Assembly (NCBI RefSeq): GCF_016595675.1
Contig: NZ_JAENJH010000014.1
Location: 1 to 64,000, forward strand
Reading direction: 5' to 3'
Length of the DNA stretch: 64,000 nucleotides
From: Prauserella cavernicola
GTDB taxonomy: Bacteria; Actinomycetota; Actinomycetes; Mycobacteriales; Pseudonocardiaceae
The position numbers and the translations under genes are program-made. Positions 52,308-60,396 of the stretch are shown in pieces. The notes beneath the pieces were generated by a model. It had not been told where the DNA came from. It saw only the letters and a program-made list of their open reading frames with translations, and searched no databases. Position 1 is the first letter of the stretch. Each line of letters starts with the position of its first letter.

Positions 52308-53758
52308 GAGTCCTCCGGTCGGCGCAGGTTGAGCACGATGATCTTGGGATCGGTCATGTCCTGGACGGCGTAGCGCGGACCCTCCACGCCGAGGCCGCTG
52401 TCCTTCACACCGCCGTAGGGCATGAGGTCGGCGTGGTAGCTGGAAGTGTCGTTGACGATCACGCCGCCGACCCGCAGCGTGCGGGCCAGATGGAAGGCCC
52501 GGTCGAGGTCGCGGGTGAACACGCCGGTCTGCAGGCCGTAAGGGCCCTCGTCGACGATCCGGGCCGCCTCGTCGGGGCCGTCGACCGGGACCAGCGCCAC
52601 GACCGGTGCGAACGCCTCGTGTTCCAGCAGCCGCGACCCGGGCGCGGGATCGACCACCAGTGCGGGCCGTAGCACCGCACCGTCCACCGCTCCGCCGACG
52701 ACGGCGCCCCCCGCCTCGGCGACCCAATCGCCCGCCCGCCGTGCCTCGGCTGCGTCGATGAGCGGGCCGACGTCCGTCGCCGGGTCCCGTGGGTCTCCGG
52801 CACGCAGTTCCGCGACGGCGCGGCTCAGCCGCTCGGCGAGCTCGTCCGCGACCCGCCGGTCCACCAGCAGCCGCTGCACGCTCGTGCACACCTGGCCCGC
52901 CTTCCGAAAGCCCGCCCGCCGCACCAGGCGCGCGACCAGGTCTAGGTCGGCGTCGGCGGCGACAATCGACGCGCTGTTGGACCCCAGCTCCAGGTGCAGC
53001 CGAGCAAGCCCGGACGCCGCCTTGATCCTCCTGCCGACGGCCGTGGAGCCGGTGAAGGTGAAGAACCGGATCCGGCTGTCCCTGACCAGCGCGTCACCGG
53101 TCGTCTCTCCCGGCCCGCAGACCACCTGCAGCAGTCCAGCAGGCAGGCCCGCGTCGAGCAGGATCCGGGCGACGGCGAGGGCGGACAGCGGGGTCTGCTC
53201 GGCGGGTTTGAGCACCACGGCGTTGCCGGCCGCGATCGCGGGGCCGACCTTGTGCACGACCGTCGAGAGCGGAGCGTTGAACGGCGCGATGGCTCCCACC
53301 ACACCCACCGGGACGCGGATCGTGAACGCGAGCCGGTGCTCGCTGCCGGGGGTCGCCTCGACCGGTACCTGTTCCCCCGCGACCCGCACGGCCTCGCCGG
53401 AGCAGAGCCGGAACAGCTCGGCGGTGCGGGCGATCTCGCCGTCCGCGTCCGCGGGCGTGAACCCGGTCTCGGCGACGTAGGTCTCCCTCAGATCGACGGC
53501 TCTGTCGGCCACCAGTTCCGCGGCGCGGCGCAGGATCCGTTCGCGGTCGGCTGGCGGCAGCGGCACTCGGCTCGCCCTGGATGCCACCGTGACCGCTTCC
53601 GCGACCTGCTCCGGCGCGGCCTGCGCGAGCTCGGCCAGCACCTCGCCGGTGAACTTGTCGCGGACCGGGAAGGTCGCGCGGGTTCGTTGCCATTCGCCGT
53701 CGATCAGCACCCCGGTCTCCGCGGAGGCGGATCGGGTTGTCGGTCGGGTCACCGTCAT
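52304..53758 (-). CDS. NAD(P)-dependent aldehyde dehydrogenase
   Basis: 484 residues. VGVVGAIAPFNAPLSTVVHKVG, FTFTGSTAVGRRIKAA, the base Glu in LHLELGSNSASIV, and catalytic Cys291 in AGQVCTSVQ. It is similar in type to the copy at 5178 but separately placed. It starts at ATG 53758 with GGAGGG upstream, divergent from the ThDP enzyme. A ThDP decarboxylase making an aldehyde and this enzyme oxidising it to an acid would form a logical pair. Confidence 0.9.
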   Translation of the reverse strand: MTVTRPTTRSASAETGVLIDGEWQRTRATFPVRDKFTGEVLAELAQAAPEQVAEAVTVASRASRVPLPPADRERILRRAAELVADRAVDLRETYVAETGFTPADADGEIARTAELFRLCSGEAVRVAGEQVPVEATPGSEHRLAFTIRVPVGVVGAIAPFNAPLSTVVHKVGPAIAAGNAVVLKPAEQTPLSALAVARILLDAGLPAGLLQVVCGPGETTGDALVRDSRIRFFTFTGSTAVGRRIKAASGLARLHLELGSNSASIVAADADLDLVARLVRRAGFRKAGQVCTSVQRLLVDRRVADELAERLSRAVAELRAGDPRDPATDVGPLIDAAEARRAGDWVAEAGGAVVGGAVDGAVLRPALVVDPAPGSRLLEHEAFAPVVALVPVDGPDEAARIVDEGPYGLQTGVFTRDLDRAFHLARTLRVGGVIVNDTSSYHADLMPYGGVKDSGLGVEGPRYAVQDMTDPKIIVLNLRRPEDS

Positions 53759-53795
53759 CGAGGCCCTCCTTGCGTCGTCACCCCGAGACTACCTA

Positions 53796-53813
53796 TTGTC
53801 TCGCATGAGACAA
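53796..53813. promoter_or_regulatory. Operator candidate in the ALDH / ThDP enzyme divergent promoter
   Basis: TTGTCTCGCATGAGACAA has perfect 7-base arms around GCAT. It sits between two divergent genes of one cluster whose only nearby regulator is the IclR protein at 49763, so co-regulation of both directions is likely. Confidence 0.65.
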
Positions 53814-53856
53814 GGGGTTGGCTTATATGCAACGTACGACGATGAAGGAGTCGCCG

Positions 53857-55617
53857 ATGTCCCGTAGCGGAGCCGAGGTCATCGTCGAGCACCTGGTCCG
53901 GGAGAACGTCCCCTACGTGGTCGGCCTGTGCGGGCACGGGGACCTCGGGCTGCTCGACGCACTTCACGACCGCCAGGACGAGATCGCGACGATCTCGATG
54001 CACCACGAGTCGGCGGCGGGGTTCGTCGCCGACGCCTACTACCGCATCCGGCACCGCCCGCTGGCCACGTTCACCTCGTGCGGGCCGGGCTCGGCGAACC
54101 TGCCGGTCGCGCTCGGATCGGCCCTGATGGACGACTCGGCCTTTCTCGCCATCACCGGCAACGTGGCCACGAGCCAGTTCAGCCGAGGGCCGTTCCAGGA
54201 GTCCGGGCGGCACTTCCAGGCCGACTTCCCCAGCGTGGTGAAGCCCTACGTCAAGCGCAGCTTCCAGGCCACCCGCCCGGAGCAGCTGCCGGTCATGCTG
54301 CGCCAGGCCTTCGACACGATGCGCGGTGGCAGGCCCGGGCCGGTGCACCTGGACGTCCCGCTGGACGTGTTCGTCGAACGGACCGATGCCGACACCTCCG
54401 GGTGGGCGGGTACCACGGCCGCCCGCACCGGCGCCGCCGCAGAGCAGGTCGACGCCGTGCTCGAGCTGCTCGCCGAGTCGGAGCGGGTGGTGATCGTGGC
54501 GGGTTCGGGGGTCGAGACGGACGAGGCCAGGGCCGAGCTCGCGGCGTTCGCCGAACTCGTCCAGGCGCCGGTGGTCACCTCGCCGCTGGGCAAGCCGGCG
54601 CTGCCCTCCGGCCACGCCCTCGCGCTCGGCGCCGCTGGCCGCAACGGGACGCTGCAGGCTAACCGCGCCACCCGCAACGCCGATCTCGTCCTCGCGTTCG
54701 GGACCCGGTTCGACGACCGGTCCACCAGCTCGTGGCTGCCGGGCTACACCTACTCGTTCCCCAAGTCCCGGTTGGTCCACGTGCATGTCGATCCCCTGGA
54801 GATCGGCCGCAACTTCCCGCCCACCGTGGGGATCCCGGCGAGCCCGCGCGAAGTGCTGCGCCAGCTGGCCGCCGCTGTTCCCCGGCAGGTGCCGCCGAGC
54901 AGGCACGCCTGGCTGGACCGGACAGCGCGGTGGCGACGGGAGTGGGAAGCGCACGTCGCGCCGCACCGCAGCAGCGACGCCGTACCCATCCGGCCCGAGC
55001 GGGTGCTCGCGGACCTGCGCGGAGTGCTGCCAGCCGACGCGATCCTGGTCAGCGACGTGGGCGTGCACCACAACTGGATCGTGCAGGAGTGGCCCGTCGA
55101 GCACGGAACTCTCCTGCAGAGCTGGGGATTCGCCTCGATGGGCTTCGGCCCGGCCGGGGTGCTCGGTGCCCACCTCGCCGCCCCCGAGCGCGCCGCCGTG
55201 GCGGTCGTCGGGGACGGCGGGTTCCTCATGTTGCCGAGCGTGGTCGCGACCGCGGTGCAGTACGCGATCCCGGCCGTGTGGCTGGTCTGGAACAACGGCG
55301 GGTACATGTCGATCCGCGACCAGCAGCACGCGTACTTCGGCGCCGACCGCGAGCTCGCCACCACGTTCCGCATCGCCGCGACCGGCGAGCCGCACCGCAC
55401 CGACTTCGCTGCCATGGCCAGGTCGATGGGCGGCGAGGGCATCACCGTGACCCATCCCGCCGATCTCGGCCCGGCGCTGGAAACCGCACTCGCCTCCCCC
55501 GCTCCCGTTGTGGTCGACGTGCGGGTCGACGACGCCGTTCACCCGCCCGCCGTCGCCACCTGGGCGCTGCCGCCCCTGCCACATCCCGAACCGGCCTTCG
55601 GCTGGCCGGACTACTGA
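53857..55617 (+). CDS. Thiamine diphosphate-dependent enzyme (acetolactate synthase / benzoylformate decarboxylase-like)
   Basis: 586 residues with the three-domain ThDP layout. Glu51 in SMHHESAAGF activates the cofactor; ITGNVATSQF and LPVMLRQAFDTMRGGRPGPV mark the first domain; G452-D453-G454 with VWNNGGYMS bind Mg-ThDP. The ATG at 53857 is taken because AAGGAG is six bases upstream; earlier in-frame starts lack this. It may decarboxylate a 2-oxo acid, make a C-C bond, or open a cyclic diketone like IolD; the sequence alone does not decide. It leads an operon with the EthD-like and AroQ-like genes. Confidence 0.87.
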   Translation: MSRSGAEVIVEHLVRENVPYVVGLCGHGDLGLLDALHDRQDEIATISMHHESAAGFVADAYYRIRHRPLATFTSCGPGSANLPVALGSALMDDSAFLAITGNVATSQFSRGPFQESGRHFQADFPSVVKPYVKRSFQATRPEQLPVMLRQAFDTMRGGRPGPVHLDVPLDVFVERTDADTSGWAGTTAARTGAAAEQVDAVLELLAESERVVIVAGSGVETDEARAELAAFAELVQAPVVTSPLGKPALPSGHALALGAAGRNGTLQANRATRNADLVLAFGTRFDDRSTSSWLPGYTYSFPKSRLVHVHVDPLEIGRNFPPTVGIPASPREVLRQLAAAVPRQVPPSRHAWLDRTARWRREWEAHVAPHRSSDAVPIRPERVLADLRGVLPADAILVSDVGVHHNWIVQEWPVEHGTLLQSWGFASMGFGPAGVLGAHLAAPERAAVAVVGDGGFLMLPSVVATAVQYAIPAVWLVWNNGGYMSIRDQQHAYFGADRELATTFRIAATGEPHRTDFAAMARSMGGEGITVTHPADLGPALETALASPAPVVVDVRVDDAVHPPAVATWALPPLPHPEPAFGWPDY

Positions 55618-55632
55618 CCAGAAAGGACGATC

Positions 55633-56349
55633 ATGGCCCTCATCGGACGCGCGTTCCTCGCGATCTGGAACGACCTCGCCGACGGCACCCACGAGGCCTG
55701 GAGCCACTGGCACTCGGCCGAGCACATTCCCGAGCGCATCGCCACCCCCGGCTTCCGCCGGGCCCGGCGCTGGCTCGATCCCACCGACCCCGAGCACCCC
55801 TACTTCTGCCTCTACGAGATCGACGACCTCACCGTCCTCGACGGCGCCGAGTACCTCGCCCACCTCGACAGCCCGACCCGGTGGAGCGCACAGAACATGG
55901 GCTCGTTCCGGAACTACCTGCGATCGATGTGCGTCCTGCGCAGCACCGCGGGGACCGGCACCGGCGGCCATCTGGCCACCGTGCGGCTCTACGGCGAGCC
56001 CGACCCCGCCGACATCGAGGCGGTCGTCGGCAAGGTGACCGGAGCCGCGGACGGCGCCGCGGGCCTCGTCGGGGCGCACACCGGCACCTACGACACGAGC
56101 AGACTCGGCAGGCAGACCACCGAGAGCAGGTTGCGCGGGAACGCGGGCGCGGGCCAGGAGCCCTTCGCCGCCGTGGCCATGGTCGAGAGCCTCCGCCGCG
56201 AGGACGCCGTCGCCGCCGCCGACGCACTGGTGGCCGAGTTCGGCGCGATCGCGGGCGTGCGCTCCGCCGCGCGCTCCGTCTACACCCTCCACTTCGCACT
56301 CACCGACGCCGATCCGTCGTCCTCGGGCGGGAAGGAGCAGCACGCATGA
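55633..56349 (+). CDS. Two-repeat dimeric alpha/beta-barrel protein (EthD/DUF4286-like)
   Basis: 238 residues. The first half has IWNDLADGTHEAWSHWHSAE then HIPERIATPGFRRARRW, a motif of EthD/stress-response barrel proteins; the second half (~115-220) repeats a weaker ferredoxin-like unit. No catalytic residues can be assigned. Such proteins accompany aromatic, alkyl or cyclic-acid catabolism as isomerases, monooxygenases or binding factors. It is 15 bases after the ThDP gene, and its stop overlaps the AroQ-like start. Confidence 0.75.
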   Translation: MALIGRAFLAIWNDLADGTHEAWSHWHSAEHIPERIATPGFRRARRWLDPTDPEHPYFCLYEIDDLTVLDGAEYLAHLDSPTRWSAQNMGSFRNYLRSMCVLRSTAGTGTGGHLATVRLYGEPDPADIEAVVGKVTGAADGAAGLVGAHTGTYDTSRLGRQTTESRLRGNAGAGQEPFAAVAMVESLRREDAVAAADALVAEFGAIAGVRSAARSVYTLHFALTDADPSSSGGKEQHA

Positions 56350-56762
56350 AGATCGCCGTGATCCAGGGACCGAACCTGGACCGGCTCGGGCGGCGCAAGC
56401 CCGAGCGCTACGGAACGCGGACCCTCGACGACGTCACCGCGGAGATCGACAAGGCCGCGGACGAGCTGGGCGTCGAGGCGGTGCACGTTCAGTCCAACCA
56501 CGAGGGTGCGCTGATCGACTGGTTCCGCACGGTGCAGGACGAGGTCGCTGGGGTGATCGTCAATCCGGCCGGGCTGACCACCTACGGCAAGTCCCTCTAC
56601 GACACCCTCTCCGACGCCGACCTCCCGGTCGCGGTGGTGCACATGTCCGCGTACTTCAAGTACGACTCGGTGGATCTGTTCGCCGATCTCGCCGACGTCT
56701 ACCTGTGCGGCCTGAAGTCCCATGGCTACGTCGTCGCTCTCCAGGAGCTGGTGAGCCGATGA
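56346..56762 (+). CDS. Type II 3-dehydroquinate dehydratase-like protein with altered active site
   Basis: 138 residues, about the family length. The AroQ fold is clear: GPNLDRLGRRKPERYG keeps the catalytic Arg and Tyr22, VQSNHEGALIDWF, VNPAGLTTYGKS keeps Asn73, and VAVVHMSAYFKYDS keeps His99. Where classical enzymes have THTS and HISNxHxRExFR, this protein has TTYG and HMSAYFKYDS, losing one His, one Asn and the Arg pair that hold dehydroquinate. A catabolic dehydratase or lyase on another cyclic acid is more likely than shikimate synthesis. ATGA overlap with the barrel gene. Confidence 0.75.
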   Translation: MKIAVIQGPNLDRLGRRKPERYGTRTLDDVTAEIDKAADELGVEAVHVQSNHEGALIDWFRTVQDEVAGVIVNPAGLTTYGKSLYDTLSDADLPVAVVHMSAYFKYDSVDLFADLADVYLCGLKSHGYVVALQELVSR

Positions 56763-56826
56763 GCGCGCTCGCCTGACCTCGACGGGGCCGGGTCACCTCG
56801 CGGGCCCGGCCCCGTGCGGCGCGTGG

Positions 56827-57939
56827 TCATCCCACGGGTACGCCCGGCAGCAGGGCCGCCGGGTCGAGCCCCACCTCCTCGAGCGTGGTGATCGCGCCCC
56901 CACGGGAGGCCGAGAGGTACGCCGCGTCGAGCGCGCCGATGGTGCGCAGGTTGTTCCGGCCGCTGTGCACCGGCTCGGTGCCCGTCTCGATCGCGTCGAG
57001 CAACCTGGCCAGACTGGTGCCGAAAGCGGGTGCGAAATGCCCGGTGTCACGGTAGTAGCGCGACACCGGGTCCGCTCCGCGGTAGCCGAGAGACCATCGA
57101 GCGTCCCCTCGGGCAGCGTGCCAGCGGGTGGCCTCGATGCTCGCGTGCTCGCCGTCGACGCGCAGCCGCGCCTCCGGCAGCCCGGCGGAGAGCCAGCTGG
57201 AGGTCATCGACGCCACCAGGTCGTCGGCGAAGAAGAGCTGGATCGCCGTGAACAGCTCACCCTGGTAACCGAGACTCGGGCTGCGGCGCAGCACAGCGCT
57301 GACGGCGACCGGGGGCCGGTCGGCGAGCCAGAGCACCCGATCAAGGATGTGCACGCCGAAGATCGCCAGTTCGAGGCGCTCGTCCCTGGCCCGCCAGTCC
57401 CCCTCGGGCAGCACGCGGTCCTGGAAGTTGCTGTGGTGCAGATAGCGCAGCGAGCCGAAGTCCGGGTCCGCGAGCGCCGCCTTGGTCGCCTCGATCTCGG
57501 GGAACCAGCGGAAGTTCTGGTTCACCGCGAGCGGAACGCCCTGACGCCGCGCGAGTTCGGTGTAGCCGAGCGCCTCGATCGCCGAGTTGCCGAAAGGCTT
57601 CTCGACCAGGATCGGCAGCCCTGCCTCCAACACGACGGGCACCACGTCGGGCCTGGCCGAGGGCGGGGTCACGTCGATGACGACGTCCACCTCGCCGCTC
57701 GCCACCAGGTCCGCGACGGTGGCGAACCGGCTTGCGATCCCGTGCCGCTCGGCGAAGGCGGTCCGGACGCCCTCGTCCGGGTCGCACACGGCGGTGATCA
57801 CCGCTCTGGCGGCCCGCGCCGGCCGGGCCGGGGTGGCCGCCTCGCCGGGATGCCCTGGATCCGCACCCAGCACCTCCCGGATCCCCGCGACGTGCCAGTG
57901 CGCGATCCGTCCCGTGCCGACCAGGCCGATGCGATGCAT
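56827..57939 (-). CDS. Gfo/Idh/MocA family oxidoreductase
   Basis: 370 residues. The NAD(P) loop is IGLVGTGRIAHWHVAGI, VDVVIDVTPPSARPDVV follows, and ILVEKPFGNSAIEAL is the family EKP motif with the catalytic Lys. QNFRWFPEI and GVHILDRVLW lie in the C-terminal barrel. Family members oxidise or reduce hydroxyls of inositols, sugars and sugar acids. Start ATG 57939 with AAGGTGG upstream. It is convergent with the AroQ-like operon and divergent from the MFS transporter, suggesting a cyclitol or sugar-like substrate for the cluster. Confidence 0.88.
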   Translation of the reverse strand: MHRIGLVGTGRIAHWHVAGIREVLGADPGHPGEAATPARPARAARAVITAVCDPDEGVRTAFAERHGIASRFATVADLVASGEVDVVIDVTPPSARPDVVPVVLEAGLPILVEKPFGNSAIEALGYTELARRQGVPLAVNQNFRWFPEIEATKAALADPDFGSLRYLHHSNFQDRVLPEGDWRARDERLELAIFGVHILDRVLWLADRPPVAVSAVLRRSPSLGYQGELFTAIQLFFADDLVASMTSSWLSAGLPEARLRVDGEHASIEATRWHAARGDARWSLGYRGADPVSRYYRDTGHFAPAFGTSLARLLDAIETGTEPVHSGRNNLRTIGALDAAYLSASRGGAITTLEEVGLDPAALLPGVPVG

Positions 57940-57954
57940 CGCCCACCACCTTTC

Positions 57955-57964
57955 GTTGCGCAAT
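57955..57964. promoter_or_regulatory. Small dyad between Gfo/Idh and MFS genes
   Basis: GTTGCGCAAT contains the 8-base palindrome TTGCGCAA, the common core of LacI-family sites. No LacI DNA-binding gene is in the window (the protein at 59417 has only the sugar-binding fold), so this is weak. Confidence 0.3.
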
Positions 57965-58064
57965 AACCAATCCCTTGCCTGTCGCGAAACCCTATGCAAC
58001 CGTGGCACCGGCGGTCAACGTCCTCGACCGCCGCGGCCGCGAGGCCCGACCCAAAGGAGCGTCG

Positions 58065-59420
58065 ATGCGCACATCCGAAGTGGACATATCCCCGCTGCAG
58101 TCGGGGGCGGCCAAGATGTTCCGCCGTGTCGTTCCGCTCACGACCGCCGCGTTCGTCATCGCCTACATCGACCGCGTCAACGTCGGCTATGCCAGGGAAG
58201 CCCTCGAGGCCGATCTCGGGATCGGCGCTGCCGCCTACGGCATCGGCGCGGGGATCTTCTTCATCGCCTACGCGCTGTTCGAAGTGCCCAGCAATCTGCT
58301 GATGCGCAGGGTCGGTGCCAAGGCATGGTTGACCCGGATCATGGTCAGCTGGGGCGTGGTCAGCGTCGCGATGGCGCTGGTGCAGGGTGAGGTCTCGTTC
58401 TTCGTGCTGCGCTTCCTGCTGGGTGTTGCCGAAGCGGGCTTCGTTCCCGGCGTCTACCTGCTGTTGAGCCAGGTACTGCCGAACAGCCACCGGGGCCGCG
58501 CCGTGTCGATCTTCCTCATGGGCTCCGCGTTCGCGACGATCATCGCGGGCCCCTTCTCCGGTCTTCTGCTCGGCATGGACGGGTTCGCCGGGGTCACCGG
58601 CTGGCAATGGATGTTCGCCATCCAGGGCGGGATGGCACTGGTGTTCGCCCCGCTGATGTACCGGTTGACCATGAACTCCGTGCAGGAGGTCCCCTGGCTC
58701 AGCGCGGCCGAGAAGTCCGCGCTCGCCGAGGAACTGCGCCAGGAGCAGGCCGAACGCGACCGGGGACACGGCCCAGCCAAGCCTTCGGTCTGGTCCCTGC
58801 TGATGAAGCCGAGCGTGGTGCTCCTGGCCTGGCTCTACTTCAGCGGTGTCACGCTGATCTACGCCACGACCTTCTGGCTGCCGACGATCGTGCACGGCTT
58901 CGGCGGGCTCTCGGACATCGAGGTCGGACTGATCTCCTCCATCCCGTGGGTGGTCGCCATGGGCGGCATGTGGTTGTTCGGCCGTTCCTCCGACCGCGTC
59001 ACGGACCGGCGTCCCCTCATCTCTGCGTGCTTCGTCCTCGCCTCCATCGGGATGTACGTGTCGACTCTGGGCAATCCGGTGTTGCAGATGGCCGCGCTGT
59101 CACTGGCCGCGATCGGCTTCAAGAGCGTCAACGCCATCACCGTCGCGATCTCCCAGCGGCTGCTCGACGTCCGGATCGCAGCGGCGGGCCTGGCCCTTAT
59201 CACGGCGATGGGCAATGTCGGCGGCTTCGTCGCCCCGACACTGTTCGGCTTCGTCGAAGACGCCACGGGCACGGTCACGGCAGGGATCTACACATTCGCC
59301 GCGACGTCGGTGCTCGCCGCACTGAGCGCGTTCCTGCTGCCCAGGGTCACCCGCCGCGACCCCGCCGCTGCGGCCCGGCCGGCGGGCGACGCGGCAGGGC
59401 AGGCAGGCTCGGTCCGGTGA
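58065..59420 (+). CDS. MFS transporter, anion:cation symporter (ACS) family
   Basis: 451 residues with about 12 membrane segments. FVIAYIDRVNVGYAREALEADLGI is the ACS N-terminal signature (abridged: YIDRVNVGYAREAL), followed by FFIAYALFEVPSNLLMRRVGAK and a central charged loop near residue 220. ACS members import organic anions: phthalate, tartrate, galactonate, glucarate, quinate-like acids. The ATG at 58065 has AAAGGAG upstream. It overlaps the following sugar-binding-fold gene (GTGA). It gives the cluster an organic-acid uptake route. Confidence 0.9.
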   Translation: MRTSEVDISPLQSGAAKMFRRVVPLTTAAFVIAYIDRVNVGYAREALEADLGIGAAAYGIGAGIFFIAYALFEVPSNLLMRRVGAKAWLTRIMVSWGVVSVAMALVQGEVSFFVLRFLLGVAEAGFVPGVYLLLSQVLPNSHRGRAVSIFLMGSAFATIIAGPFSGLLLGMDGFAGVTGWQWMFAIQGGMALVFAPLMYRLTMNSVQEVPWLSAAEKSALAEELRQEQAERDRGHGPAKPSVWSLLMKPSVVLLAWLYFSGVTLIYATTFWLPTIVHGFGGLSDIEVGLISSIPWVVAMGGMWLFGRSSDRVTDRRPLISACFVLASIGMYVSTLGNPVLQMAALSLAAIGFKSVNAITVAISQRLLDVRIAAAGLALITAMGNVGGFVAPTLFGFVEDATGTVTAGIYTFAATSVLAALSAFLLPRVTRRDPAAAARPAGDAAGQAGSVR

Positions 59421-60388
59421 ACCGGGGTCGGACGCCGACCGTCGCGCTCGTCGGCAAGAACGACGTGAACCCCGCCTTCCGTGGCGCCGTCGCTGCGGCC
59501 GAGCGCACCGCCCGGCGACTCGGCGTCCGGCTCACCCCGGCTGTGCCCCGCACTCCCGACGACGTCGACGAACAGCTGGCGTTGCTGCGGAACCTGGTGG
59601 CGGAGCCGCCCTCGGCCGTGCTGCTCGTCCCGGCGCACACCCGCCGCCTCGAGCCCGCCTTGGCCGCGCTCGCCGAGGCGGGGGTGCCGACGGCGCTGGC
59701 CGTCGGCCGCACGACACCGCAGCGGGCGGTGCTCACTGTCGGCTCGGACGACCGGGCGATGAGCCGCGACCTCGCACAGGCCTTCTGCACGGCGCTCGGC
59801 GGACGTGGGCGGATCGGCATCCTCGATGGAAACGCGTTGAGCGCCAAGGCTCGGCCCCGCGCGAACGGATTTCACGACACCCTAGCCGAGTACCCGGACG
59901 TCCGGGTGGTGTCGCGTGGCGACGGCGCTTTCCTGCGTGCTCCCGCCCGCAGCCTCACGGCCCGCTCGCTCGATGCCGTCCCGGACCTCGACGGGAATCT
60001 GGCGGCGAACGACTTCATGGCCATGGGCGTGCTCGACGCACTGTCCACCCGGGAGCACGCCCTCACCGTCGCCGGAATCAACGCGACACCCGCGGGAGTC
60101 GCCGCGGTGCGGGCCGGTCACCTGGTCGCGACGGCGGCCTTCGACGCCCCCGGCATGGTGGCGGCGGCGCTGGAGGGCCTCGTCCGGCACCTCGGCGGCG
60201 AGCCGGTTCCATCGGAGGTCGTCCCGCCCACTTGTACCGTGACCAGAGCCAACGCCGCGCGATGGTCCGCAGGCTACGAGAACCGAGTACTCCCCGGCTG
60301 GGCGACGATCCTGGCCCACGCGACCGCACCCGCCATGTCGTCGGCCACCGATAACCGCACTCGCCGCACCGGCGACCGATCCTCGTGA
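59417..60388 (+). CDS. Periplasmic-binding-protein-fold (LacI/RbsB-type) protein without signal peptide or DNA-binding domain
   Basis: 323 residues. TPTVALVGKNDVNPAFRGAV then AAAERTARRLG starts a type I PBP fold, with RGRIGILDGNALSAKARPRANGF and LDGNLAANDFMAMGVLDAL continuing it. No lipobox, no signal peptide and no LacI helix-turn-helix are present, and no ABC permease adjoins. It is translationally coupled to the MFS transporter (GTGA). A cytoplasmic sensor or ligand-buffering partner of the transporter is possible. A truncated LacI that lost its HTH is the alternative. Confidence 0.7.
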   Translation: MNRGRTPTVALVGKNDVNPAFRGAVAAAERTARRLGVRLTPAVPRTPDDVDEQLALLRNLVAEPPSAVLLVPAHTRRLEPALAALAEAGVPTALAVGRTTPQRAVLTVGSDDRAMSRDLAQAFCTALGGRGRIGILDGNALSAKARPRANGFHDTLAEYPDVRVVSRGDGAFLRAPARSLTARSLDAVPDLDGNLAANDFMAMGVLDALSTREHALTVAGINATPAGVAAVRAGHLVATAAFDAPGMVAAALEGLVRHLGGEPVPSEVVPPTCTVTRANAARWSAGYENRVLPGWATILAHATAPAMSSATDNRTRRTGDRSS

Positions 60389-60396
60389 GGACATTC

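Noticed and set aside
52789-53025. Short Arg/Pro-rich frames inside the aldehyde dehydrogenase and many similar ones
   Set aside because: Off-frame shadows typical of ~70% GC DNA.
53755-56343. 862-codon minus-strand frame opposite the ThDP operon
   Set aside because: Shadow frame of a GC-rich operon; no recognisable domain, and it would overlap three well-supported genes.
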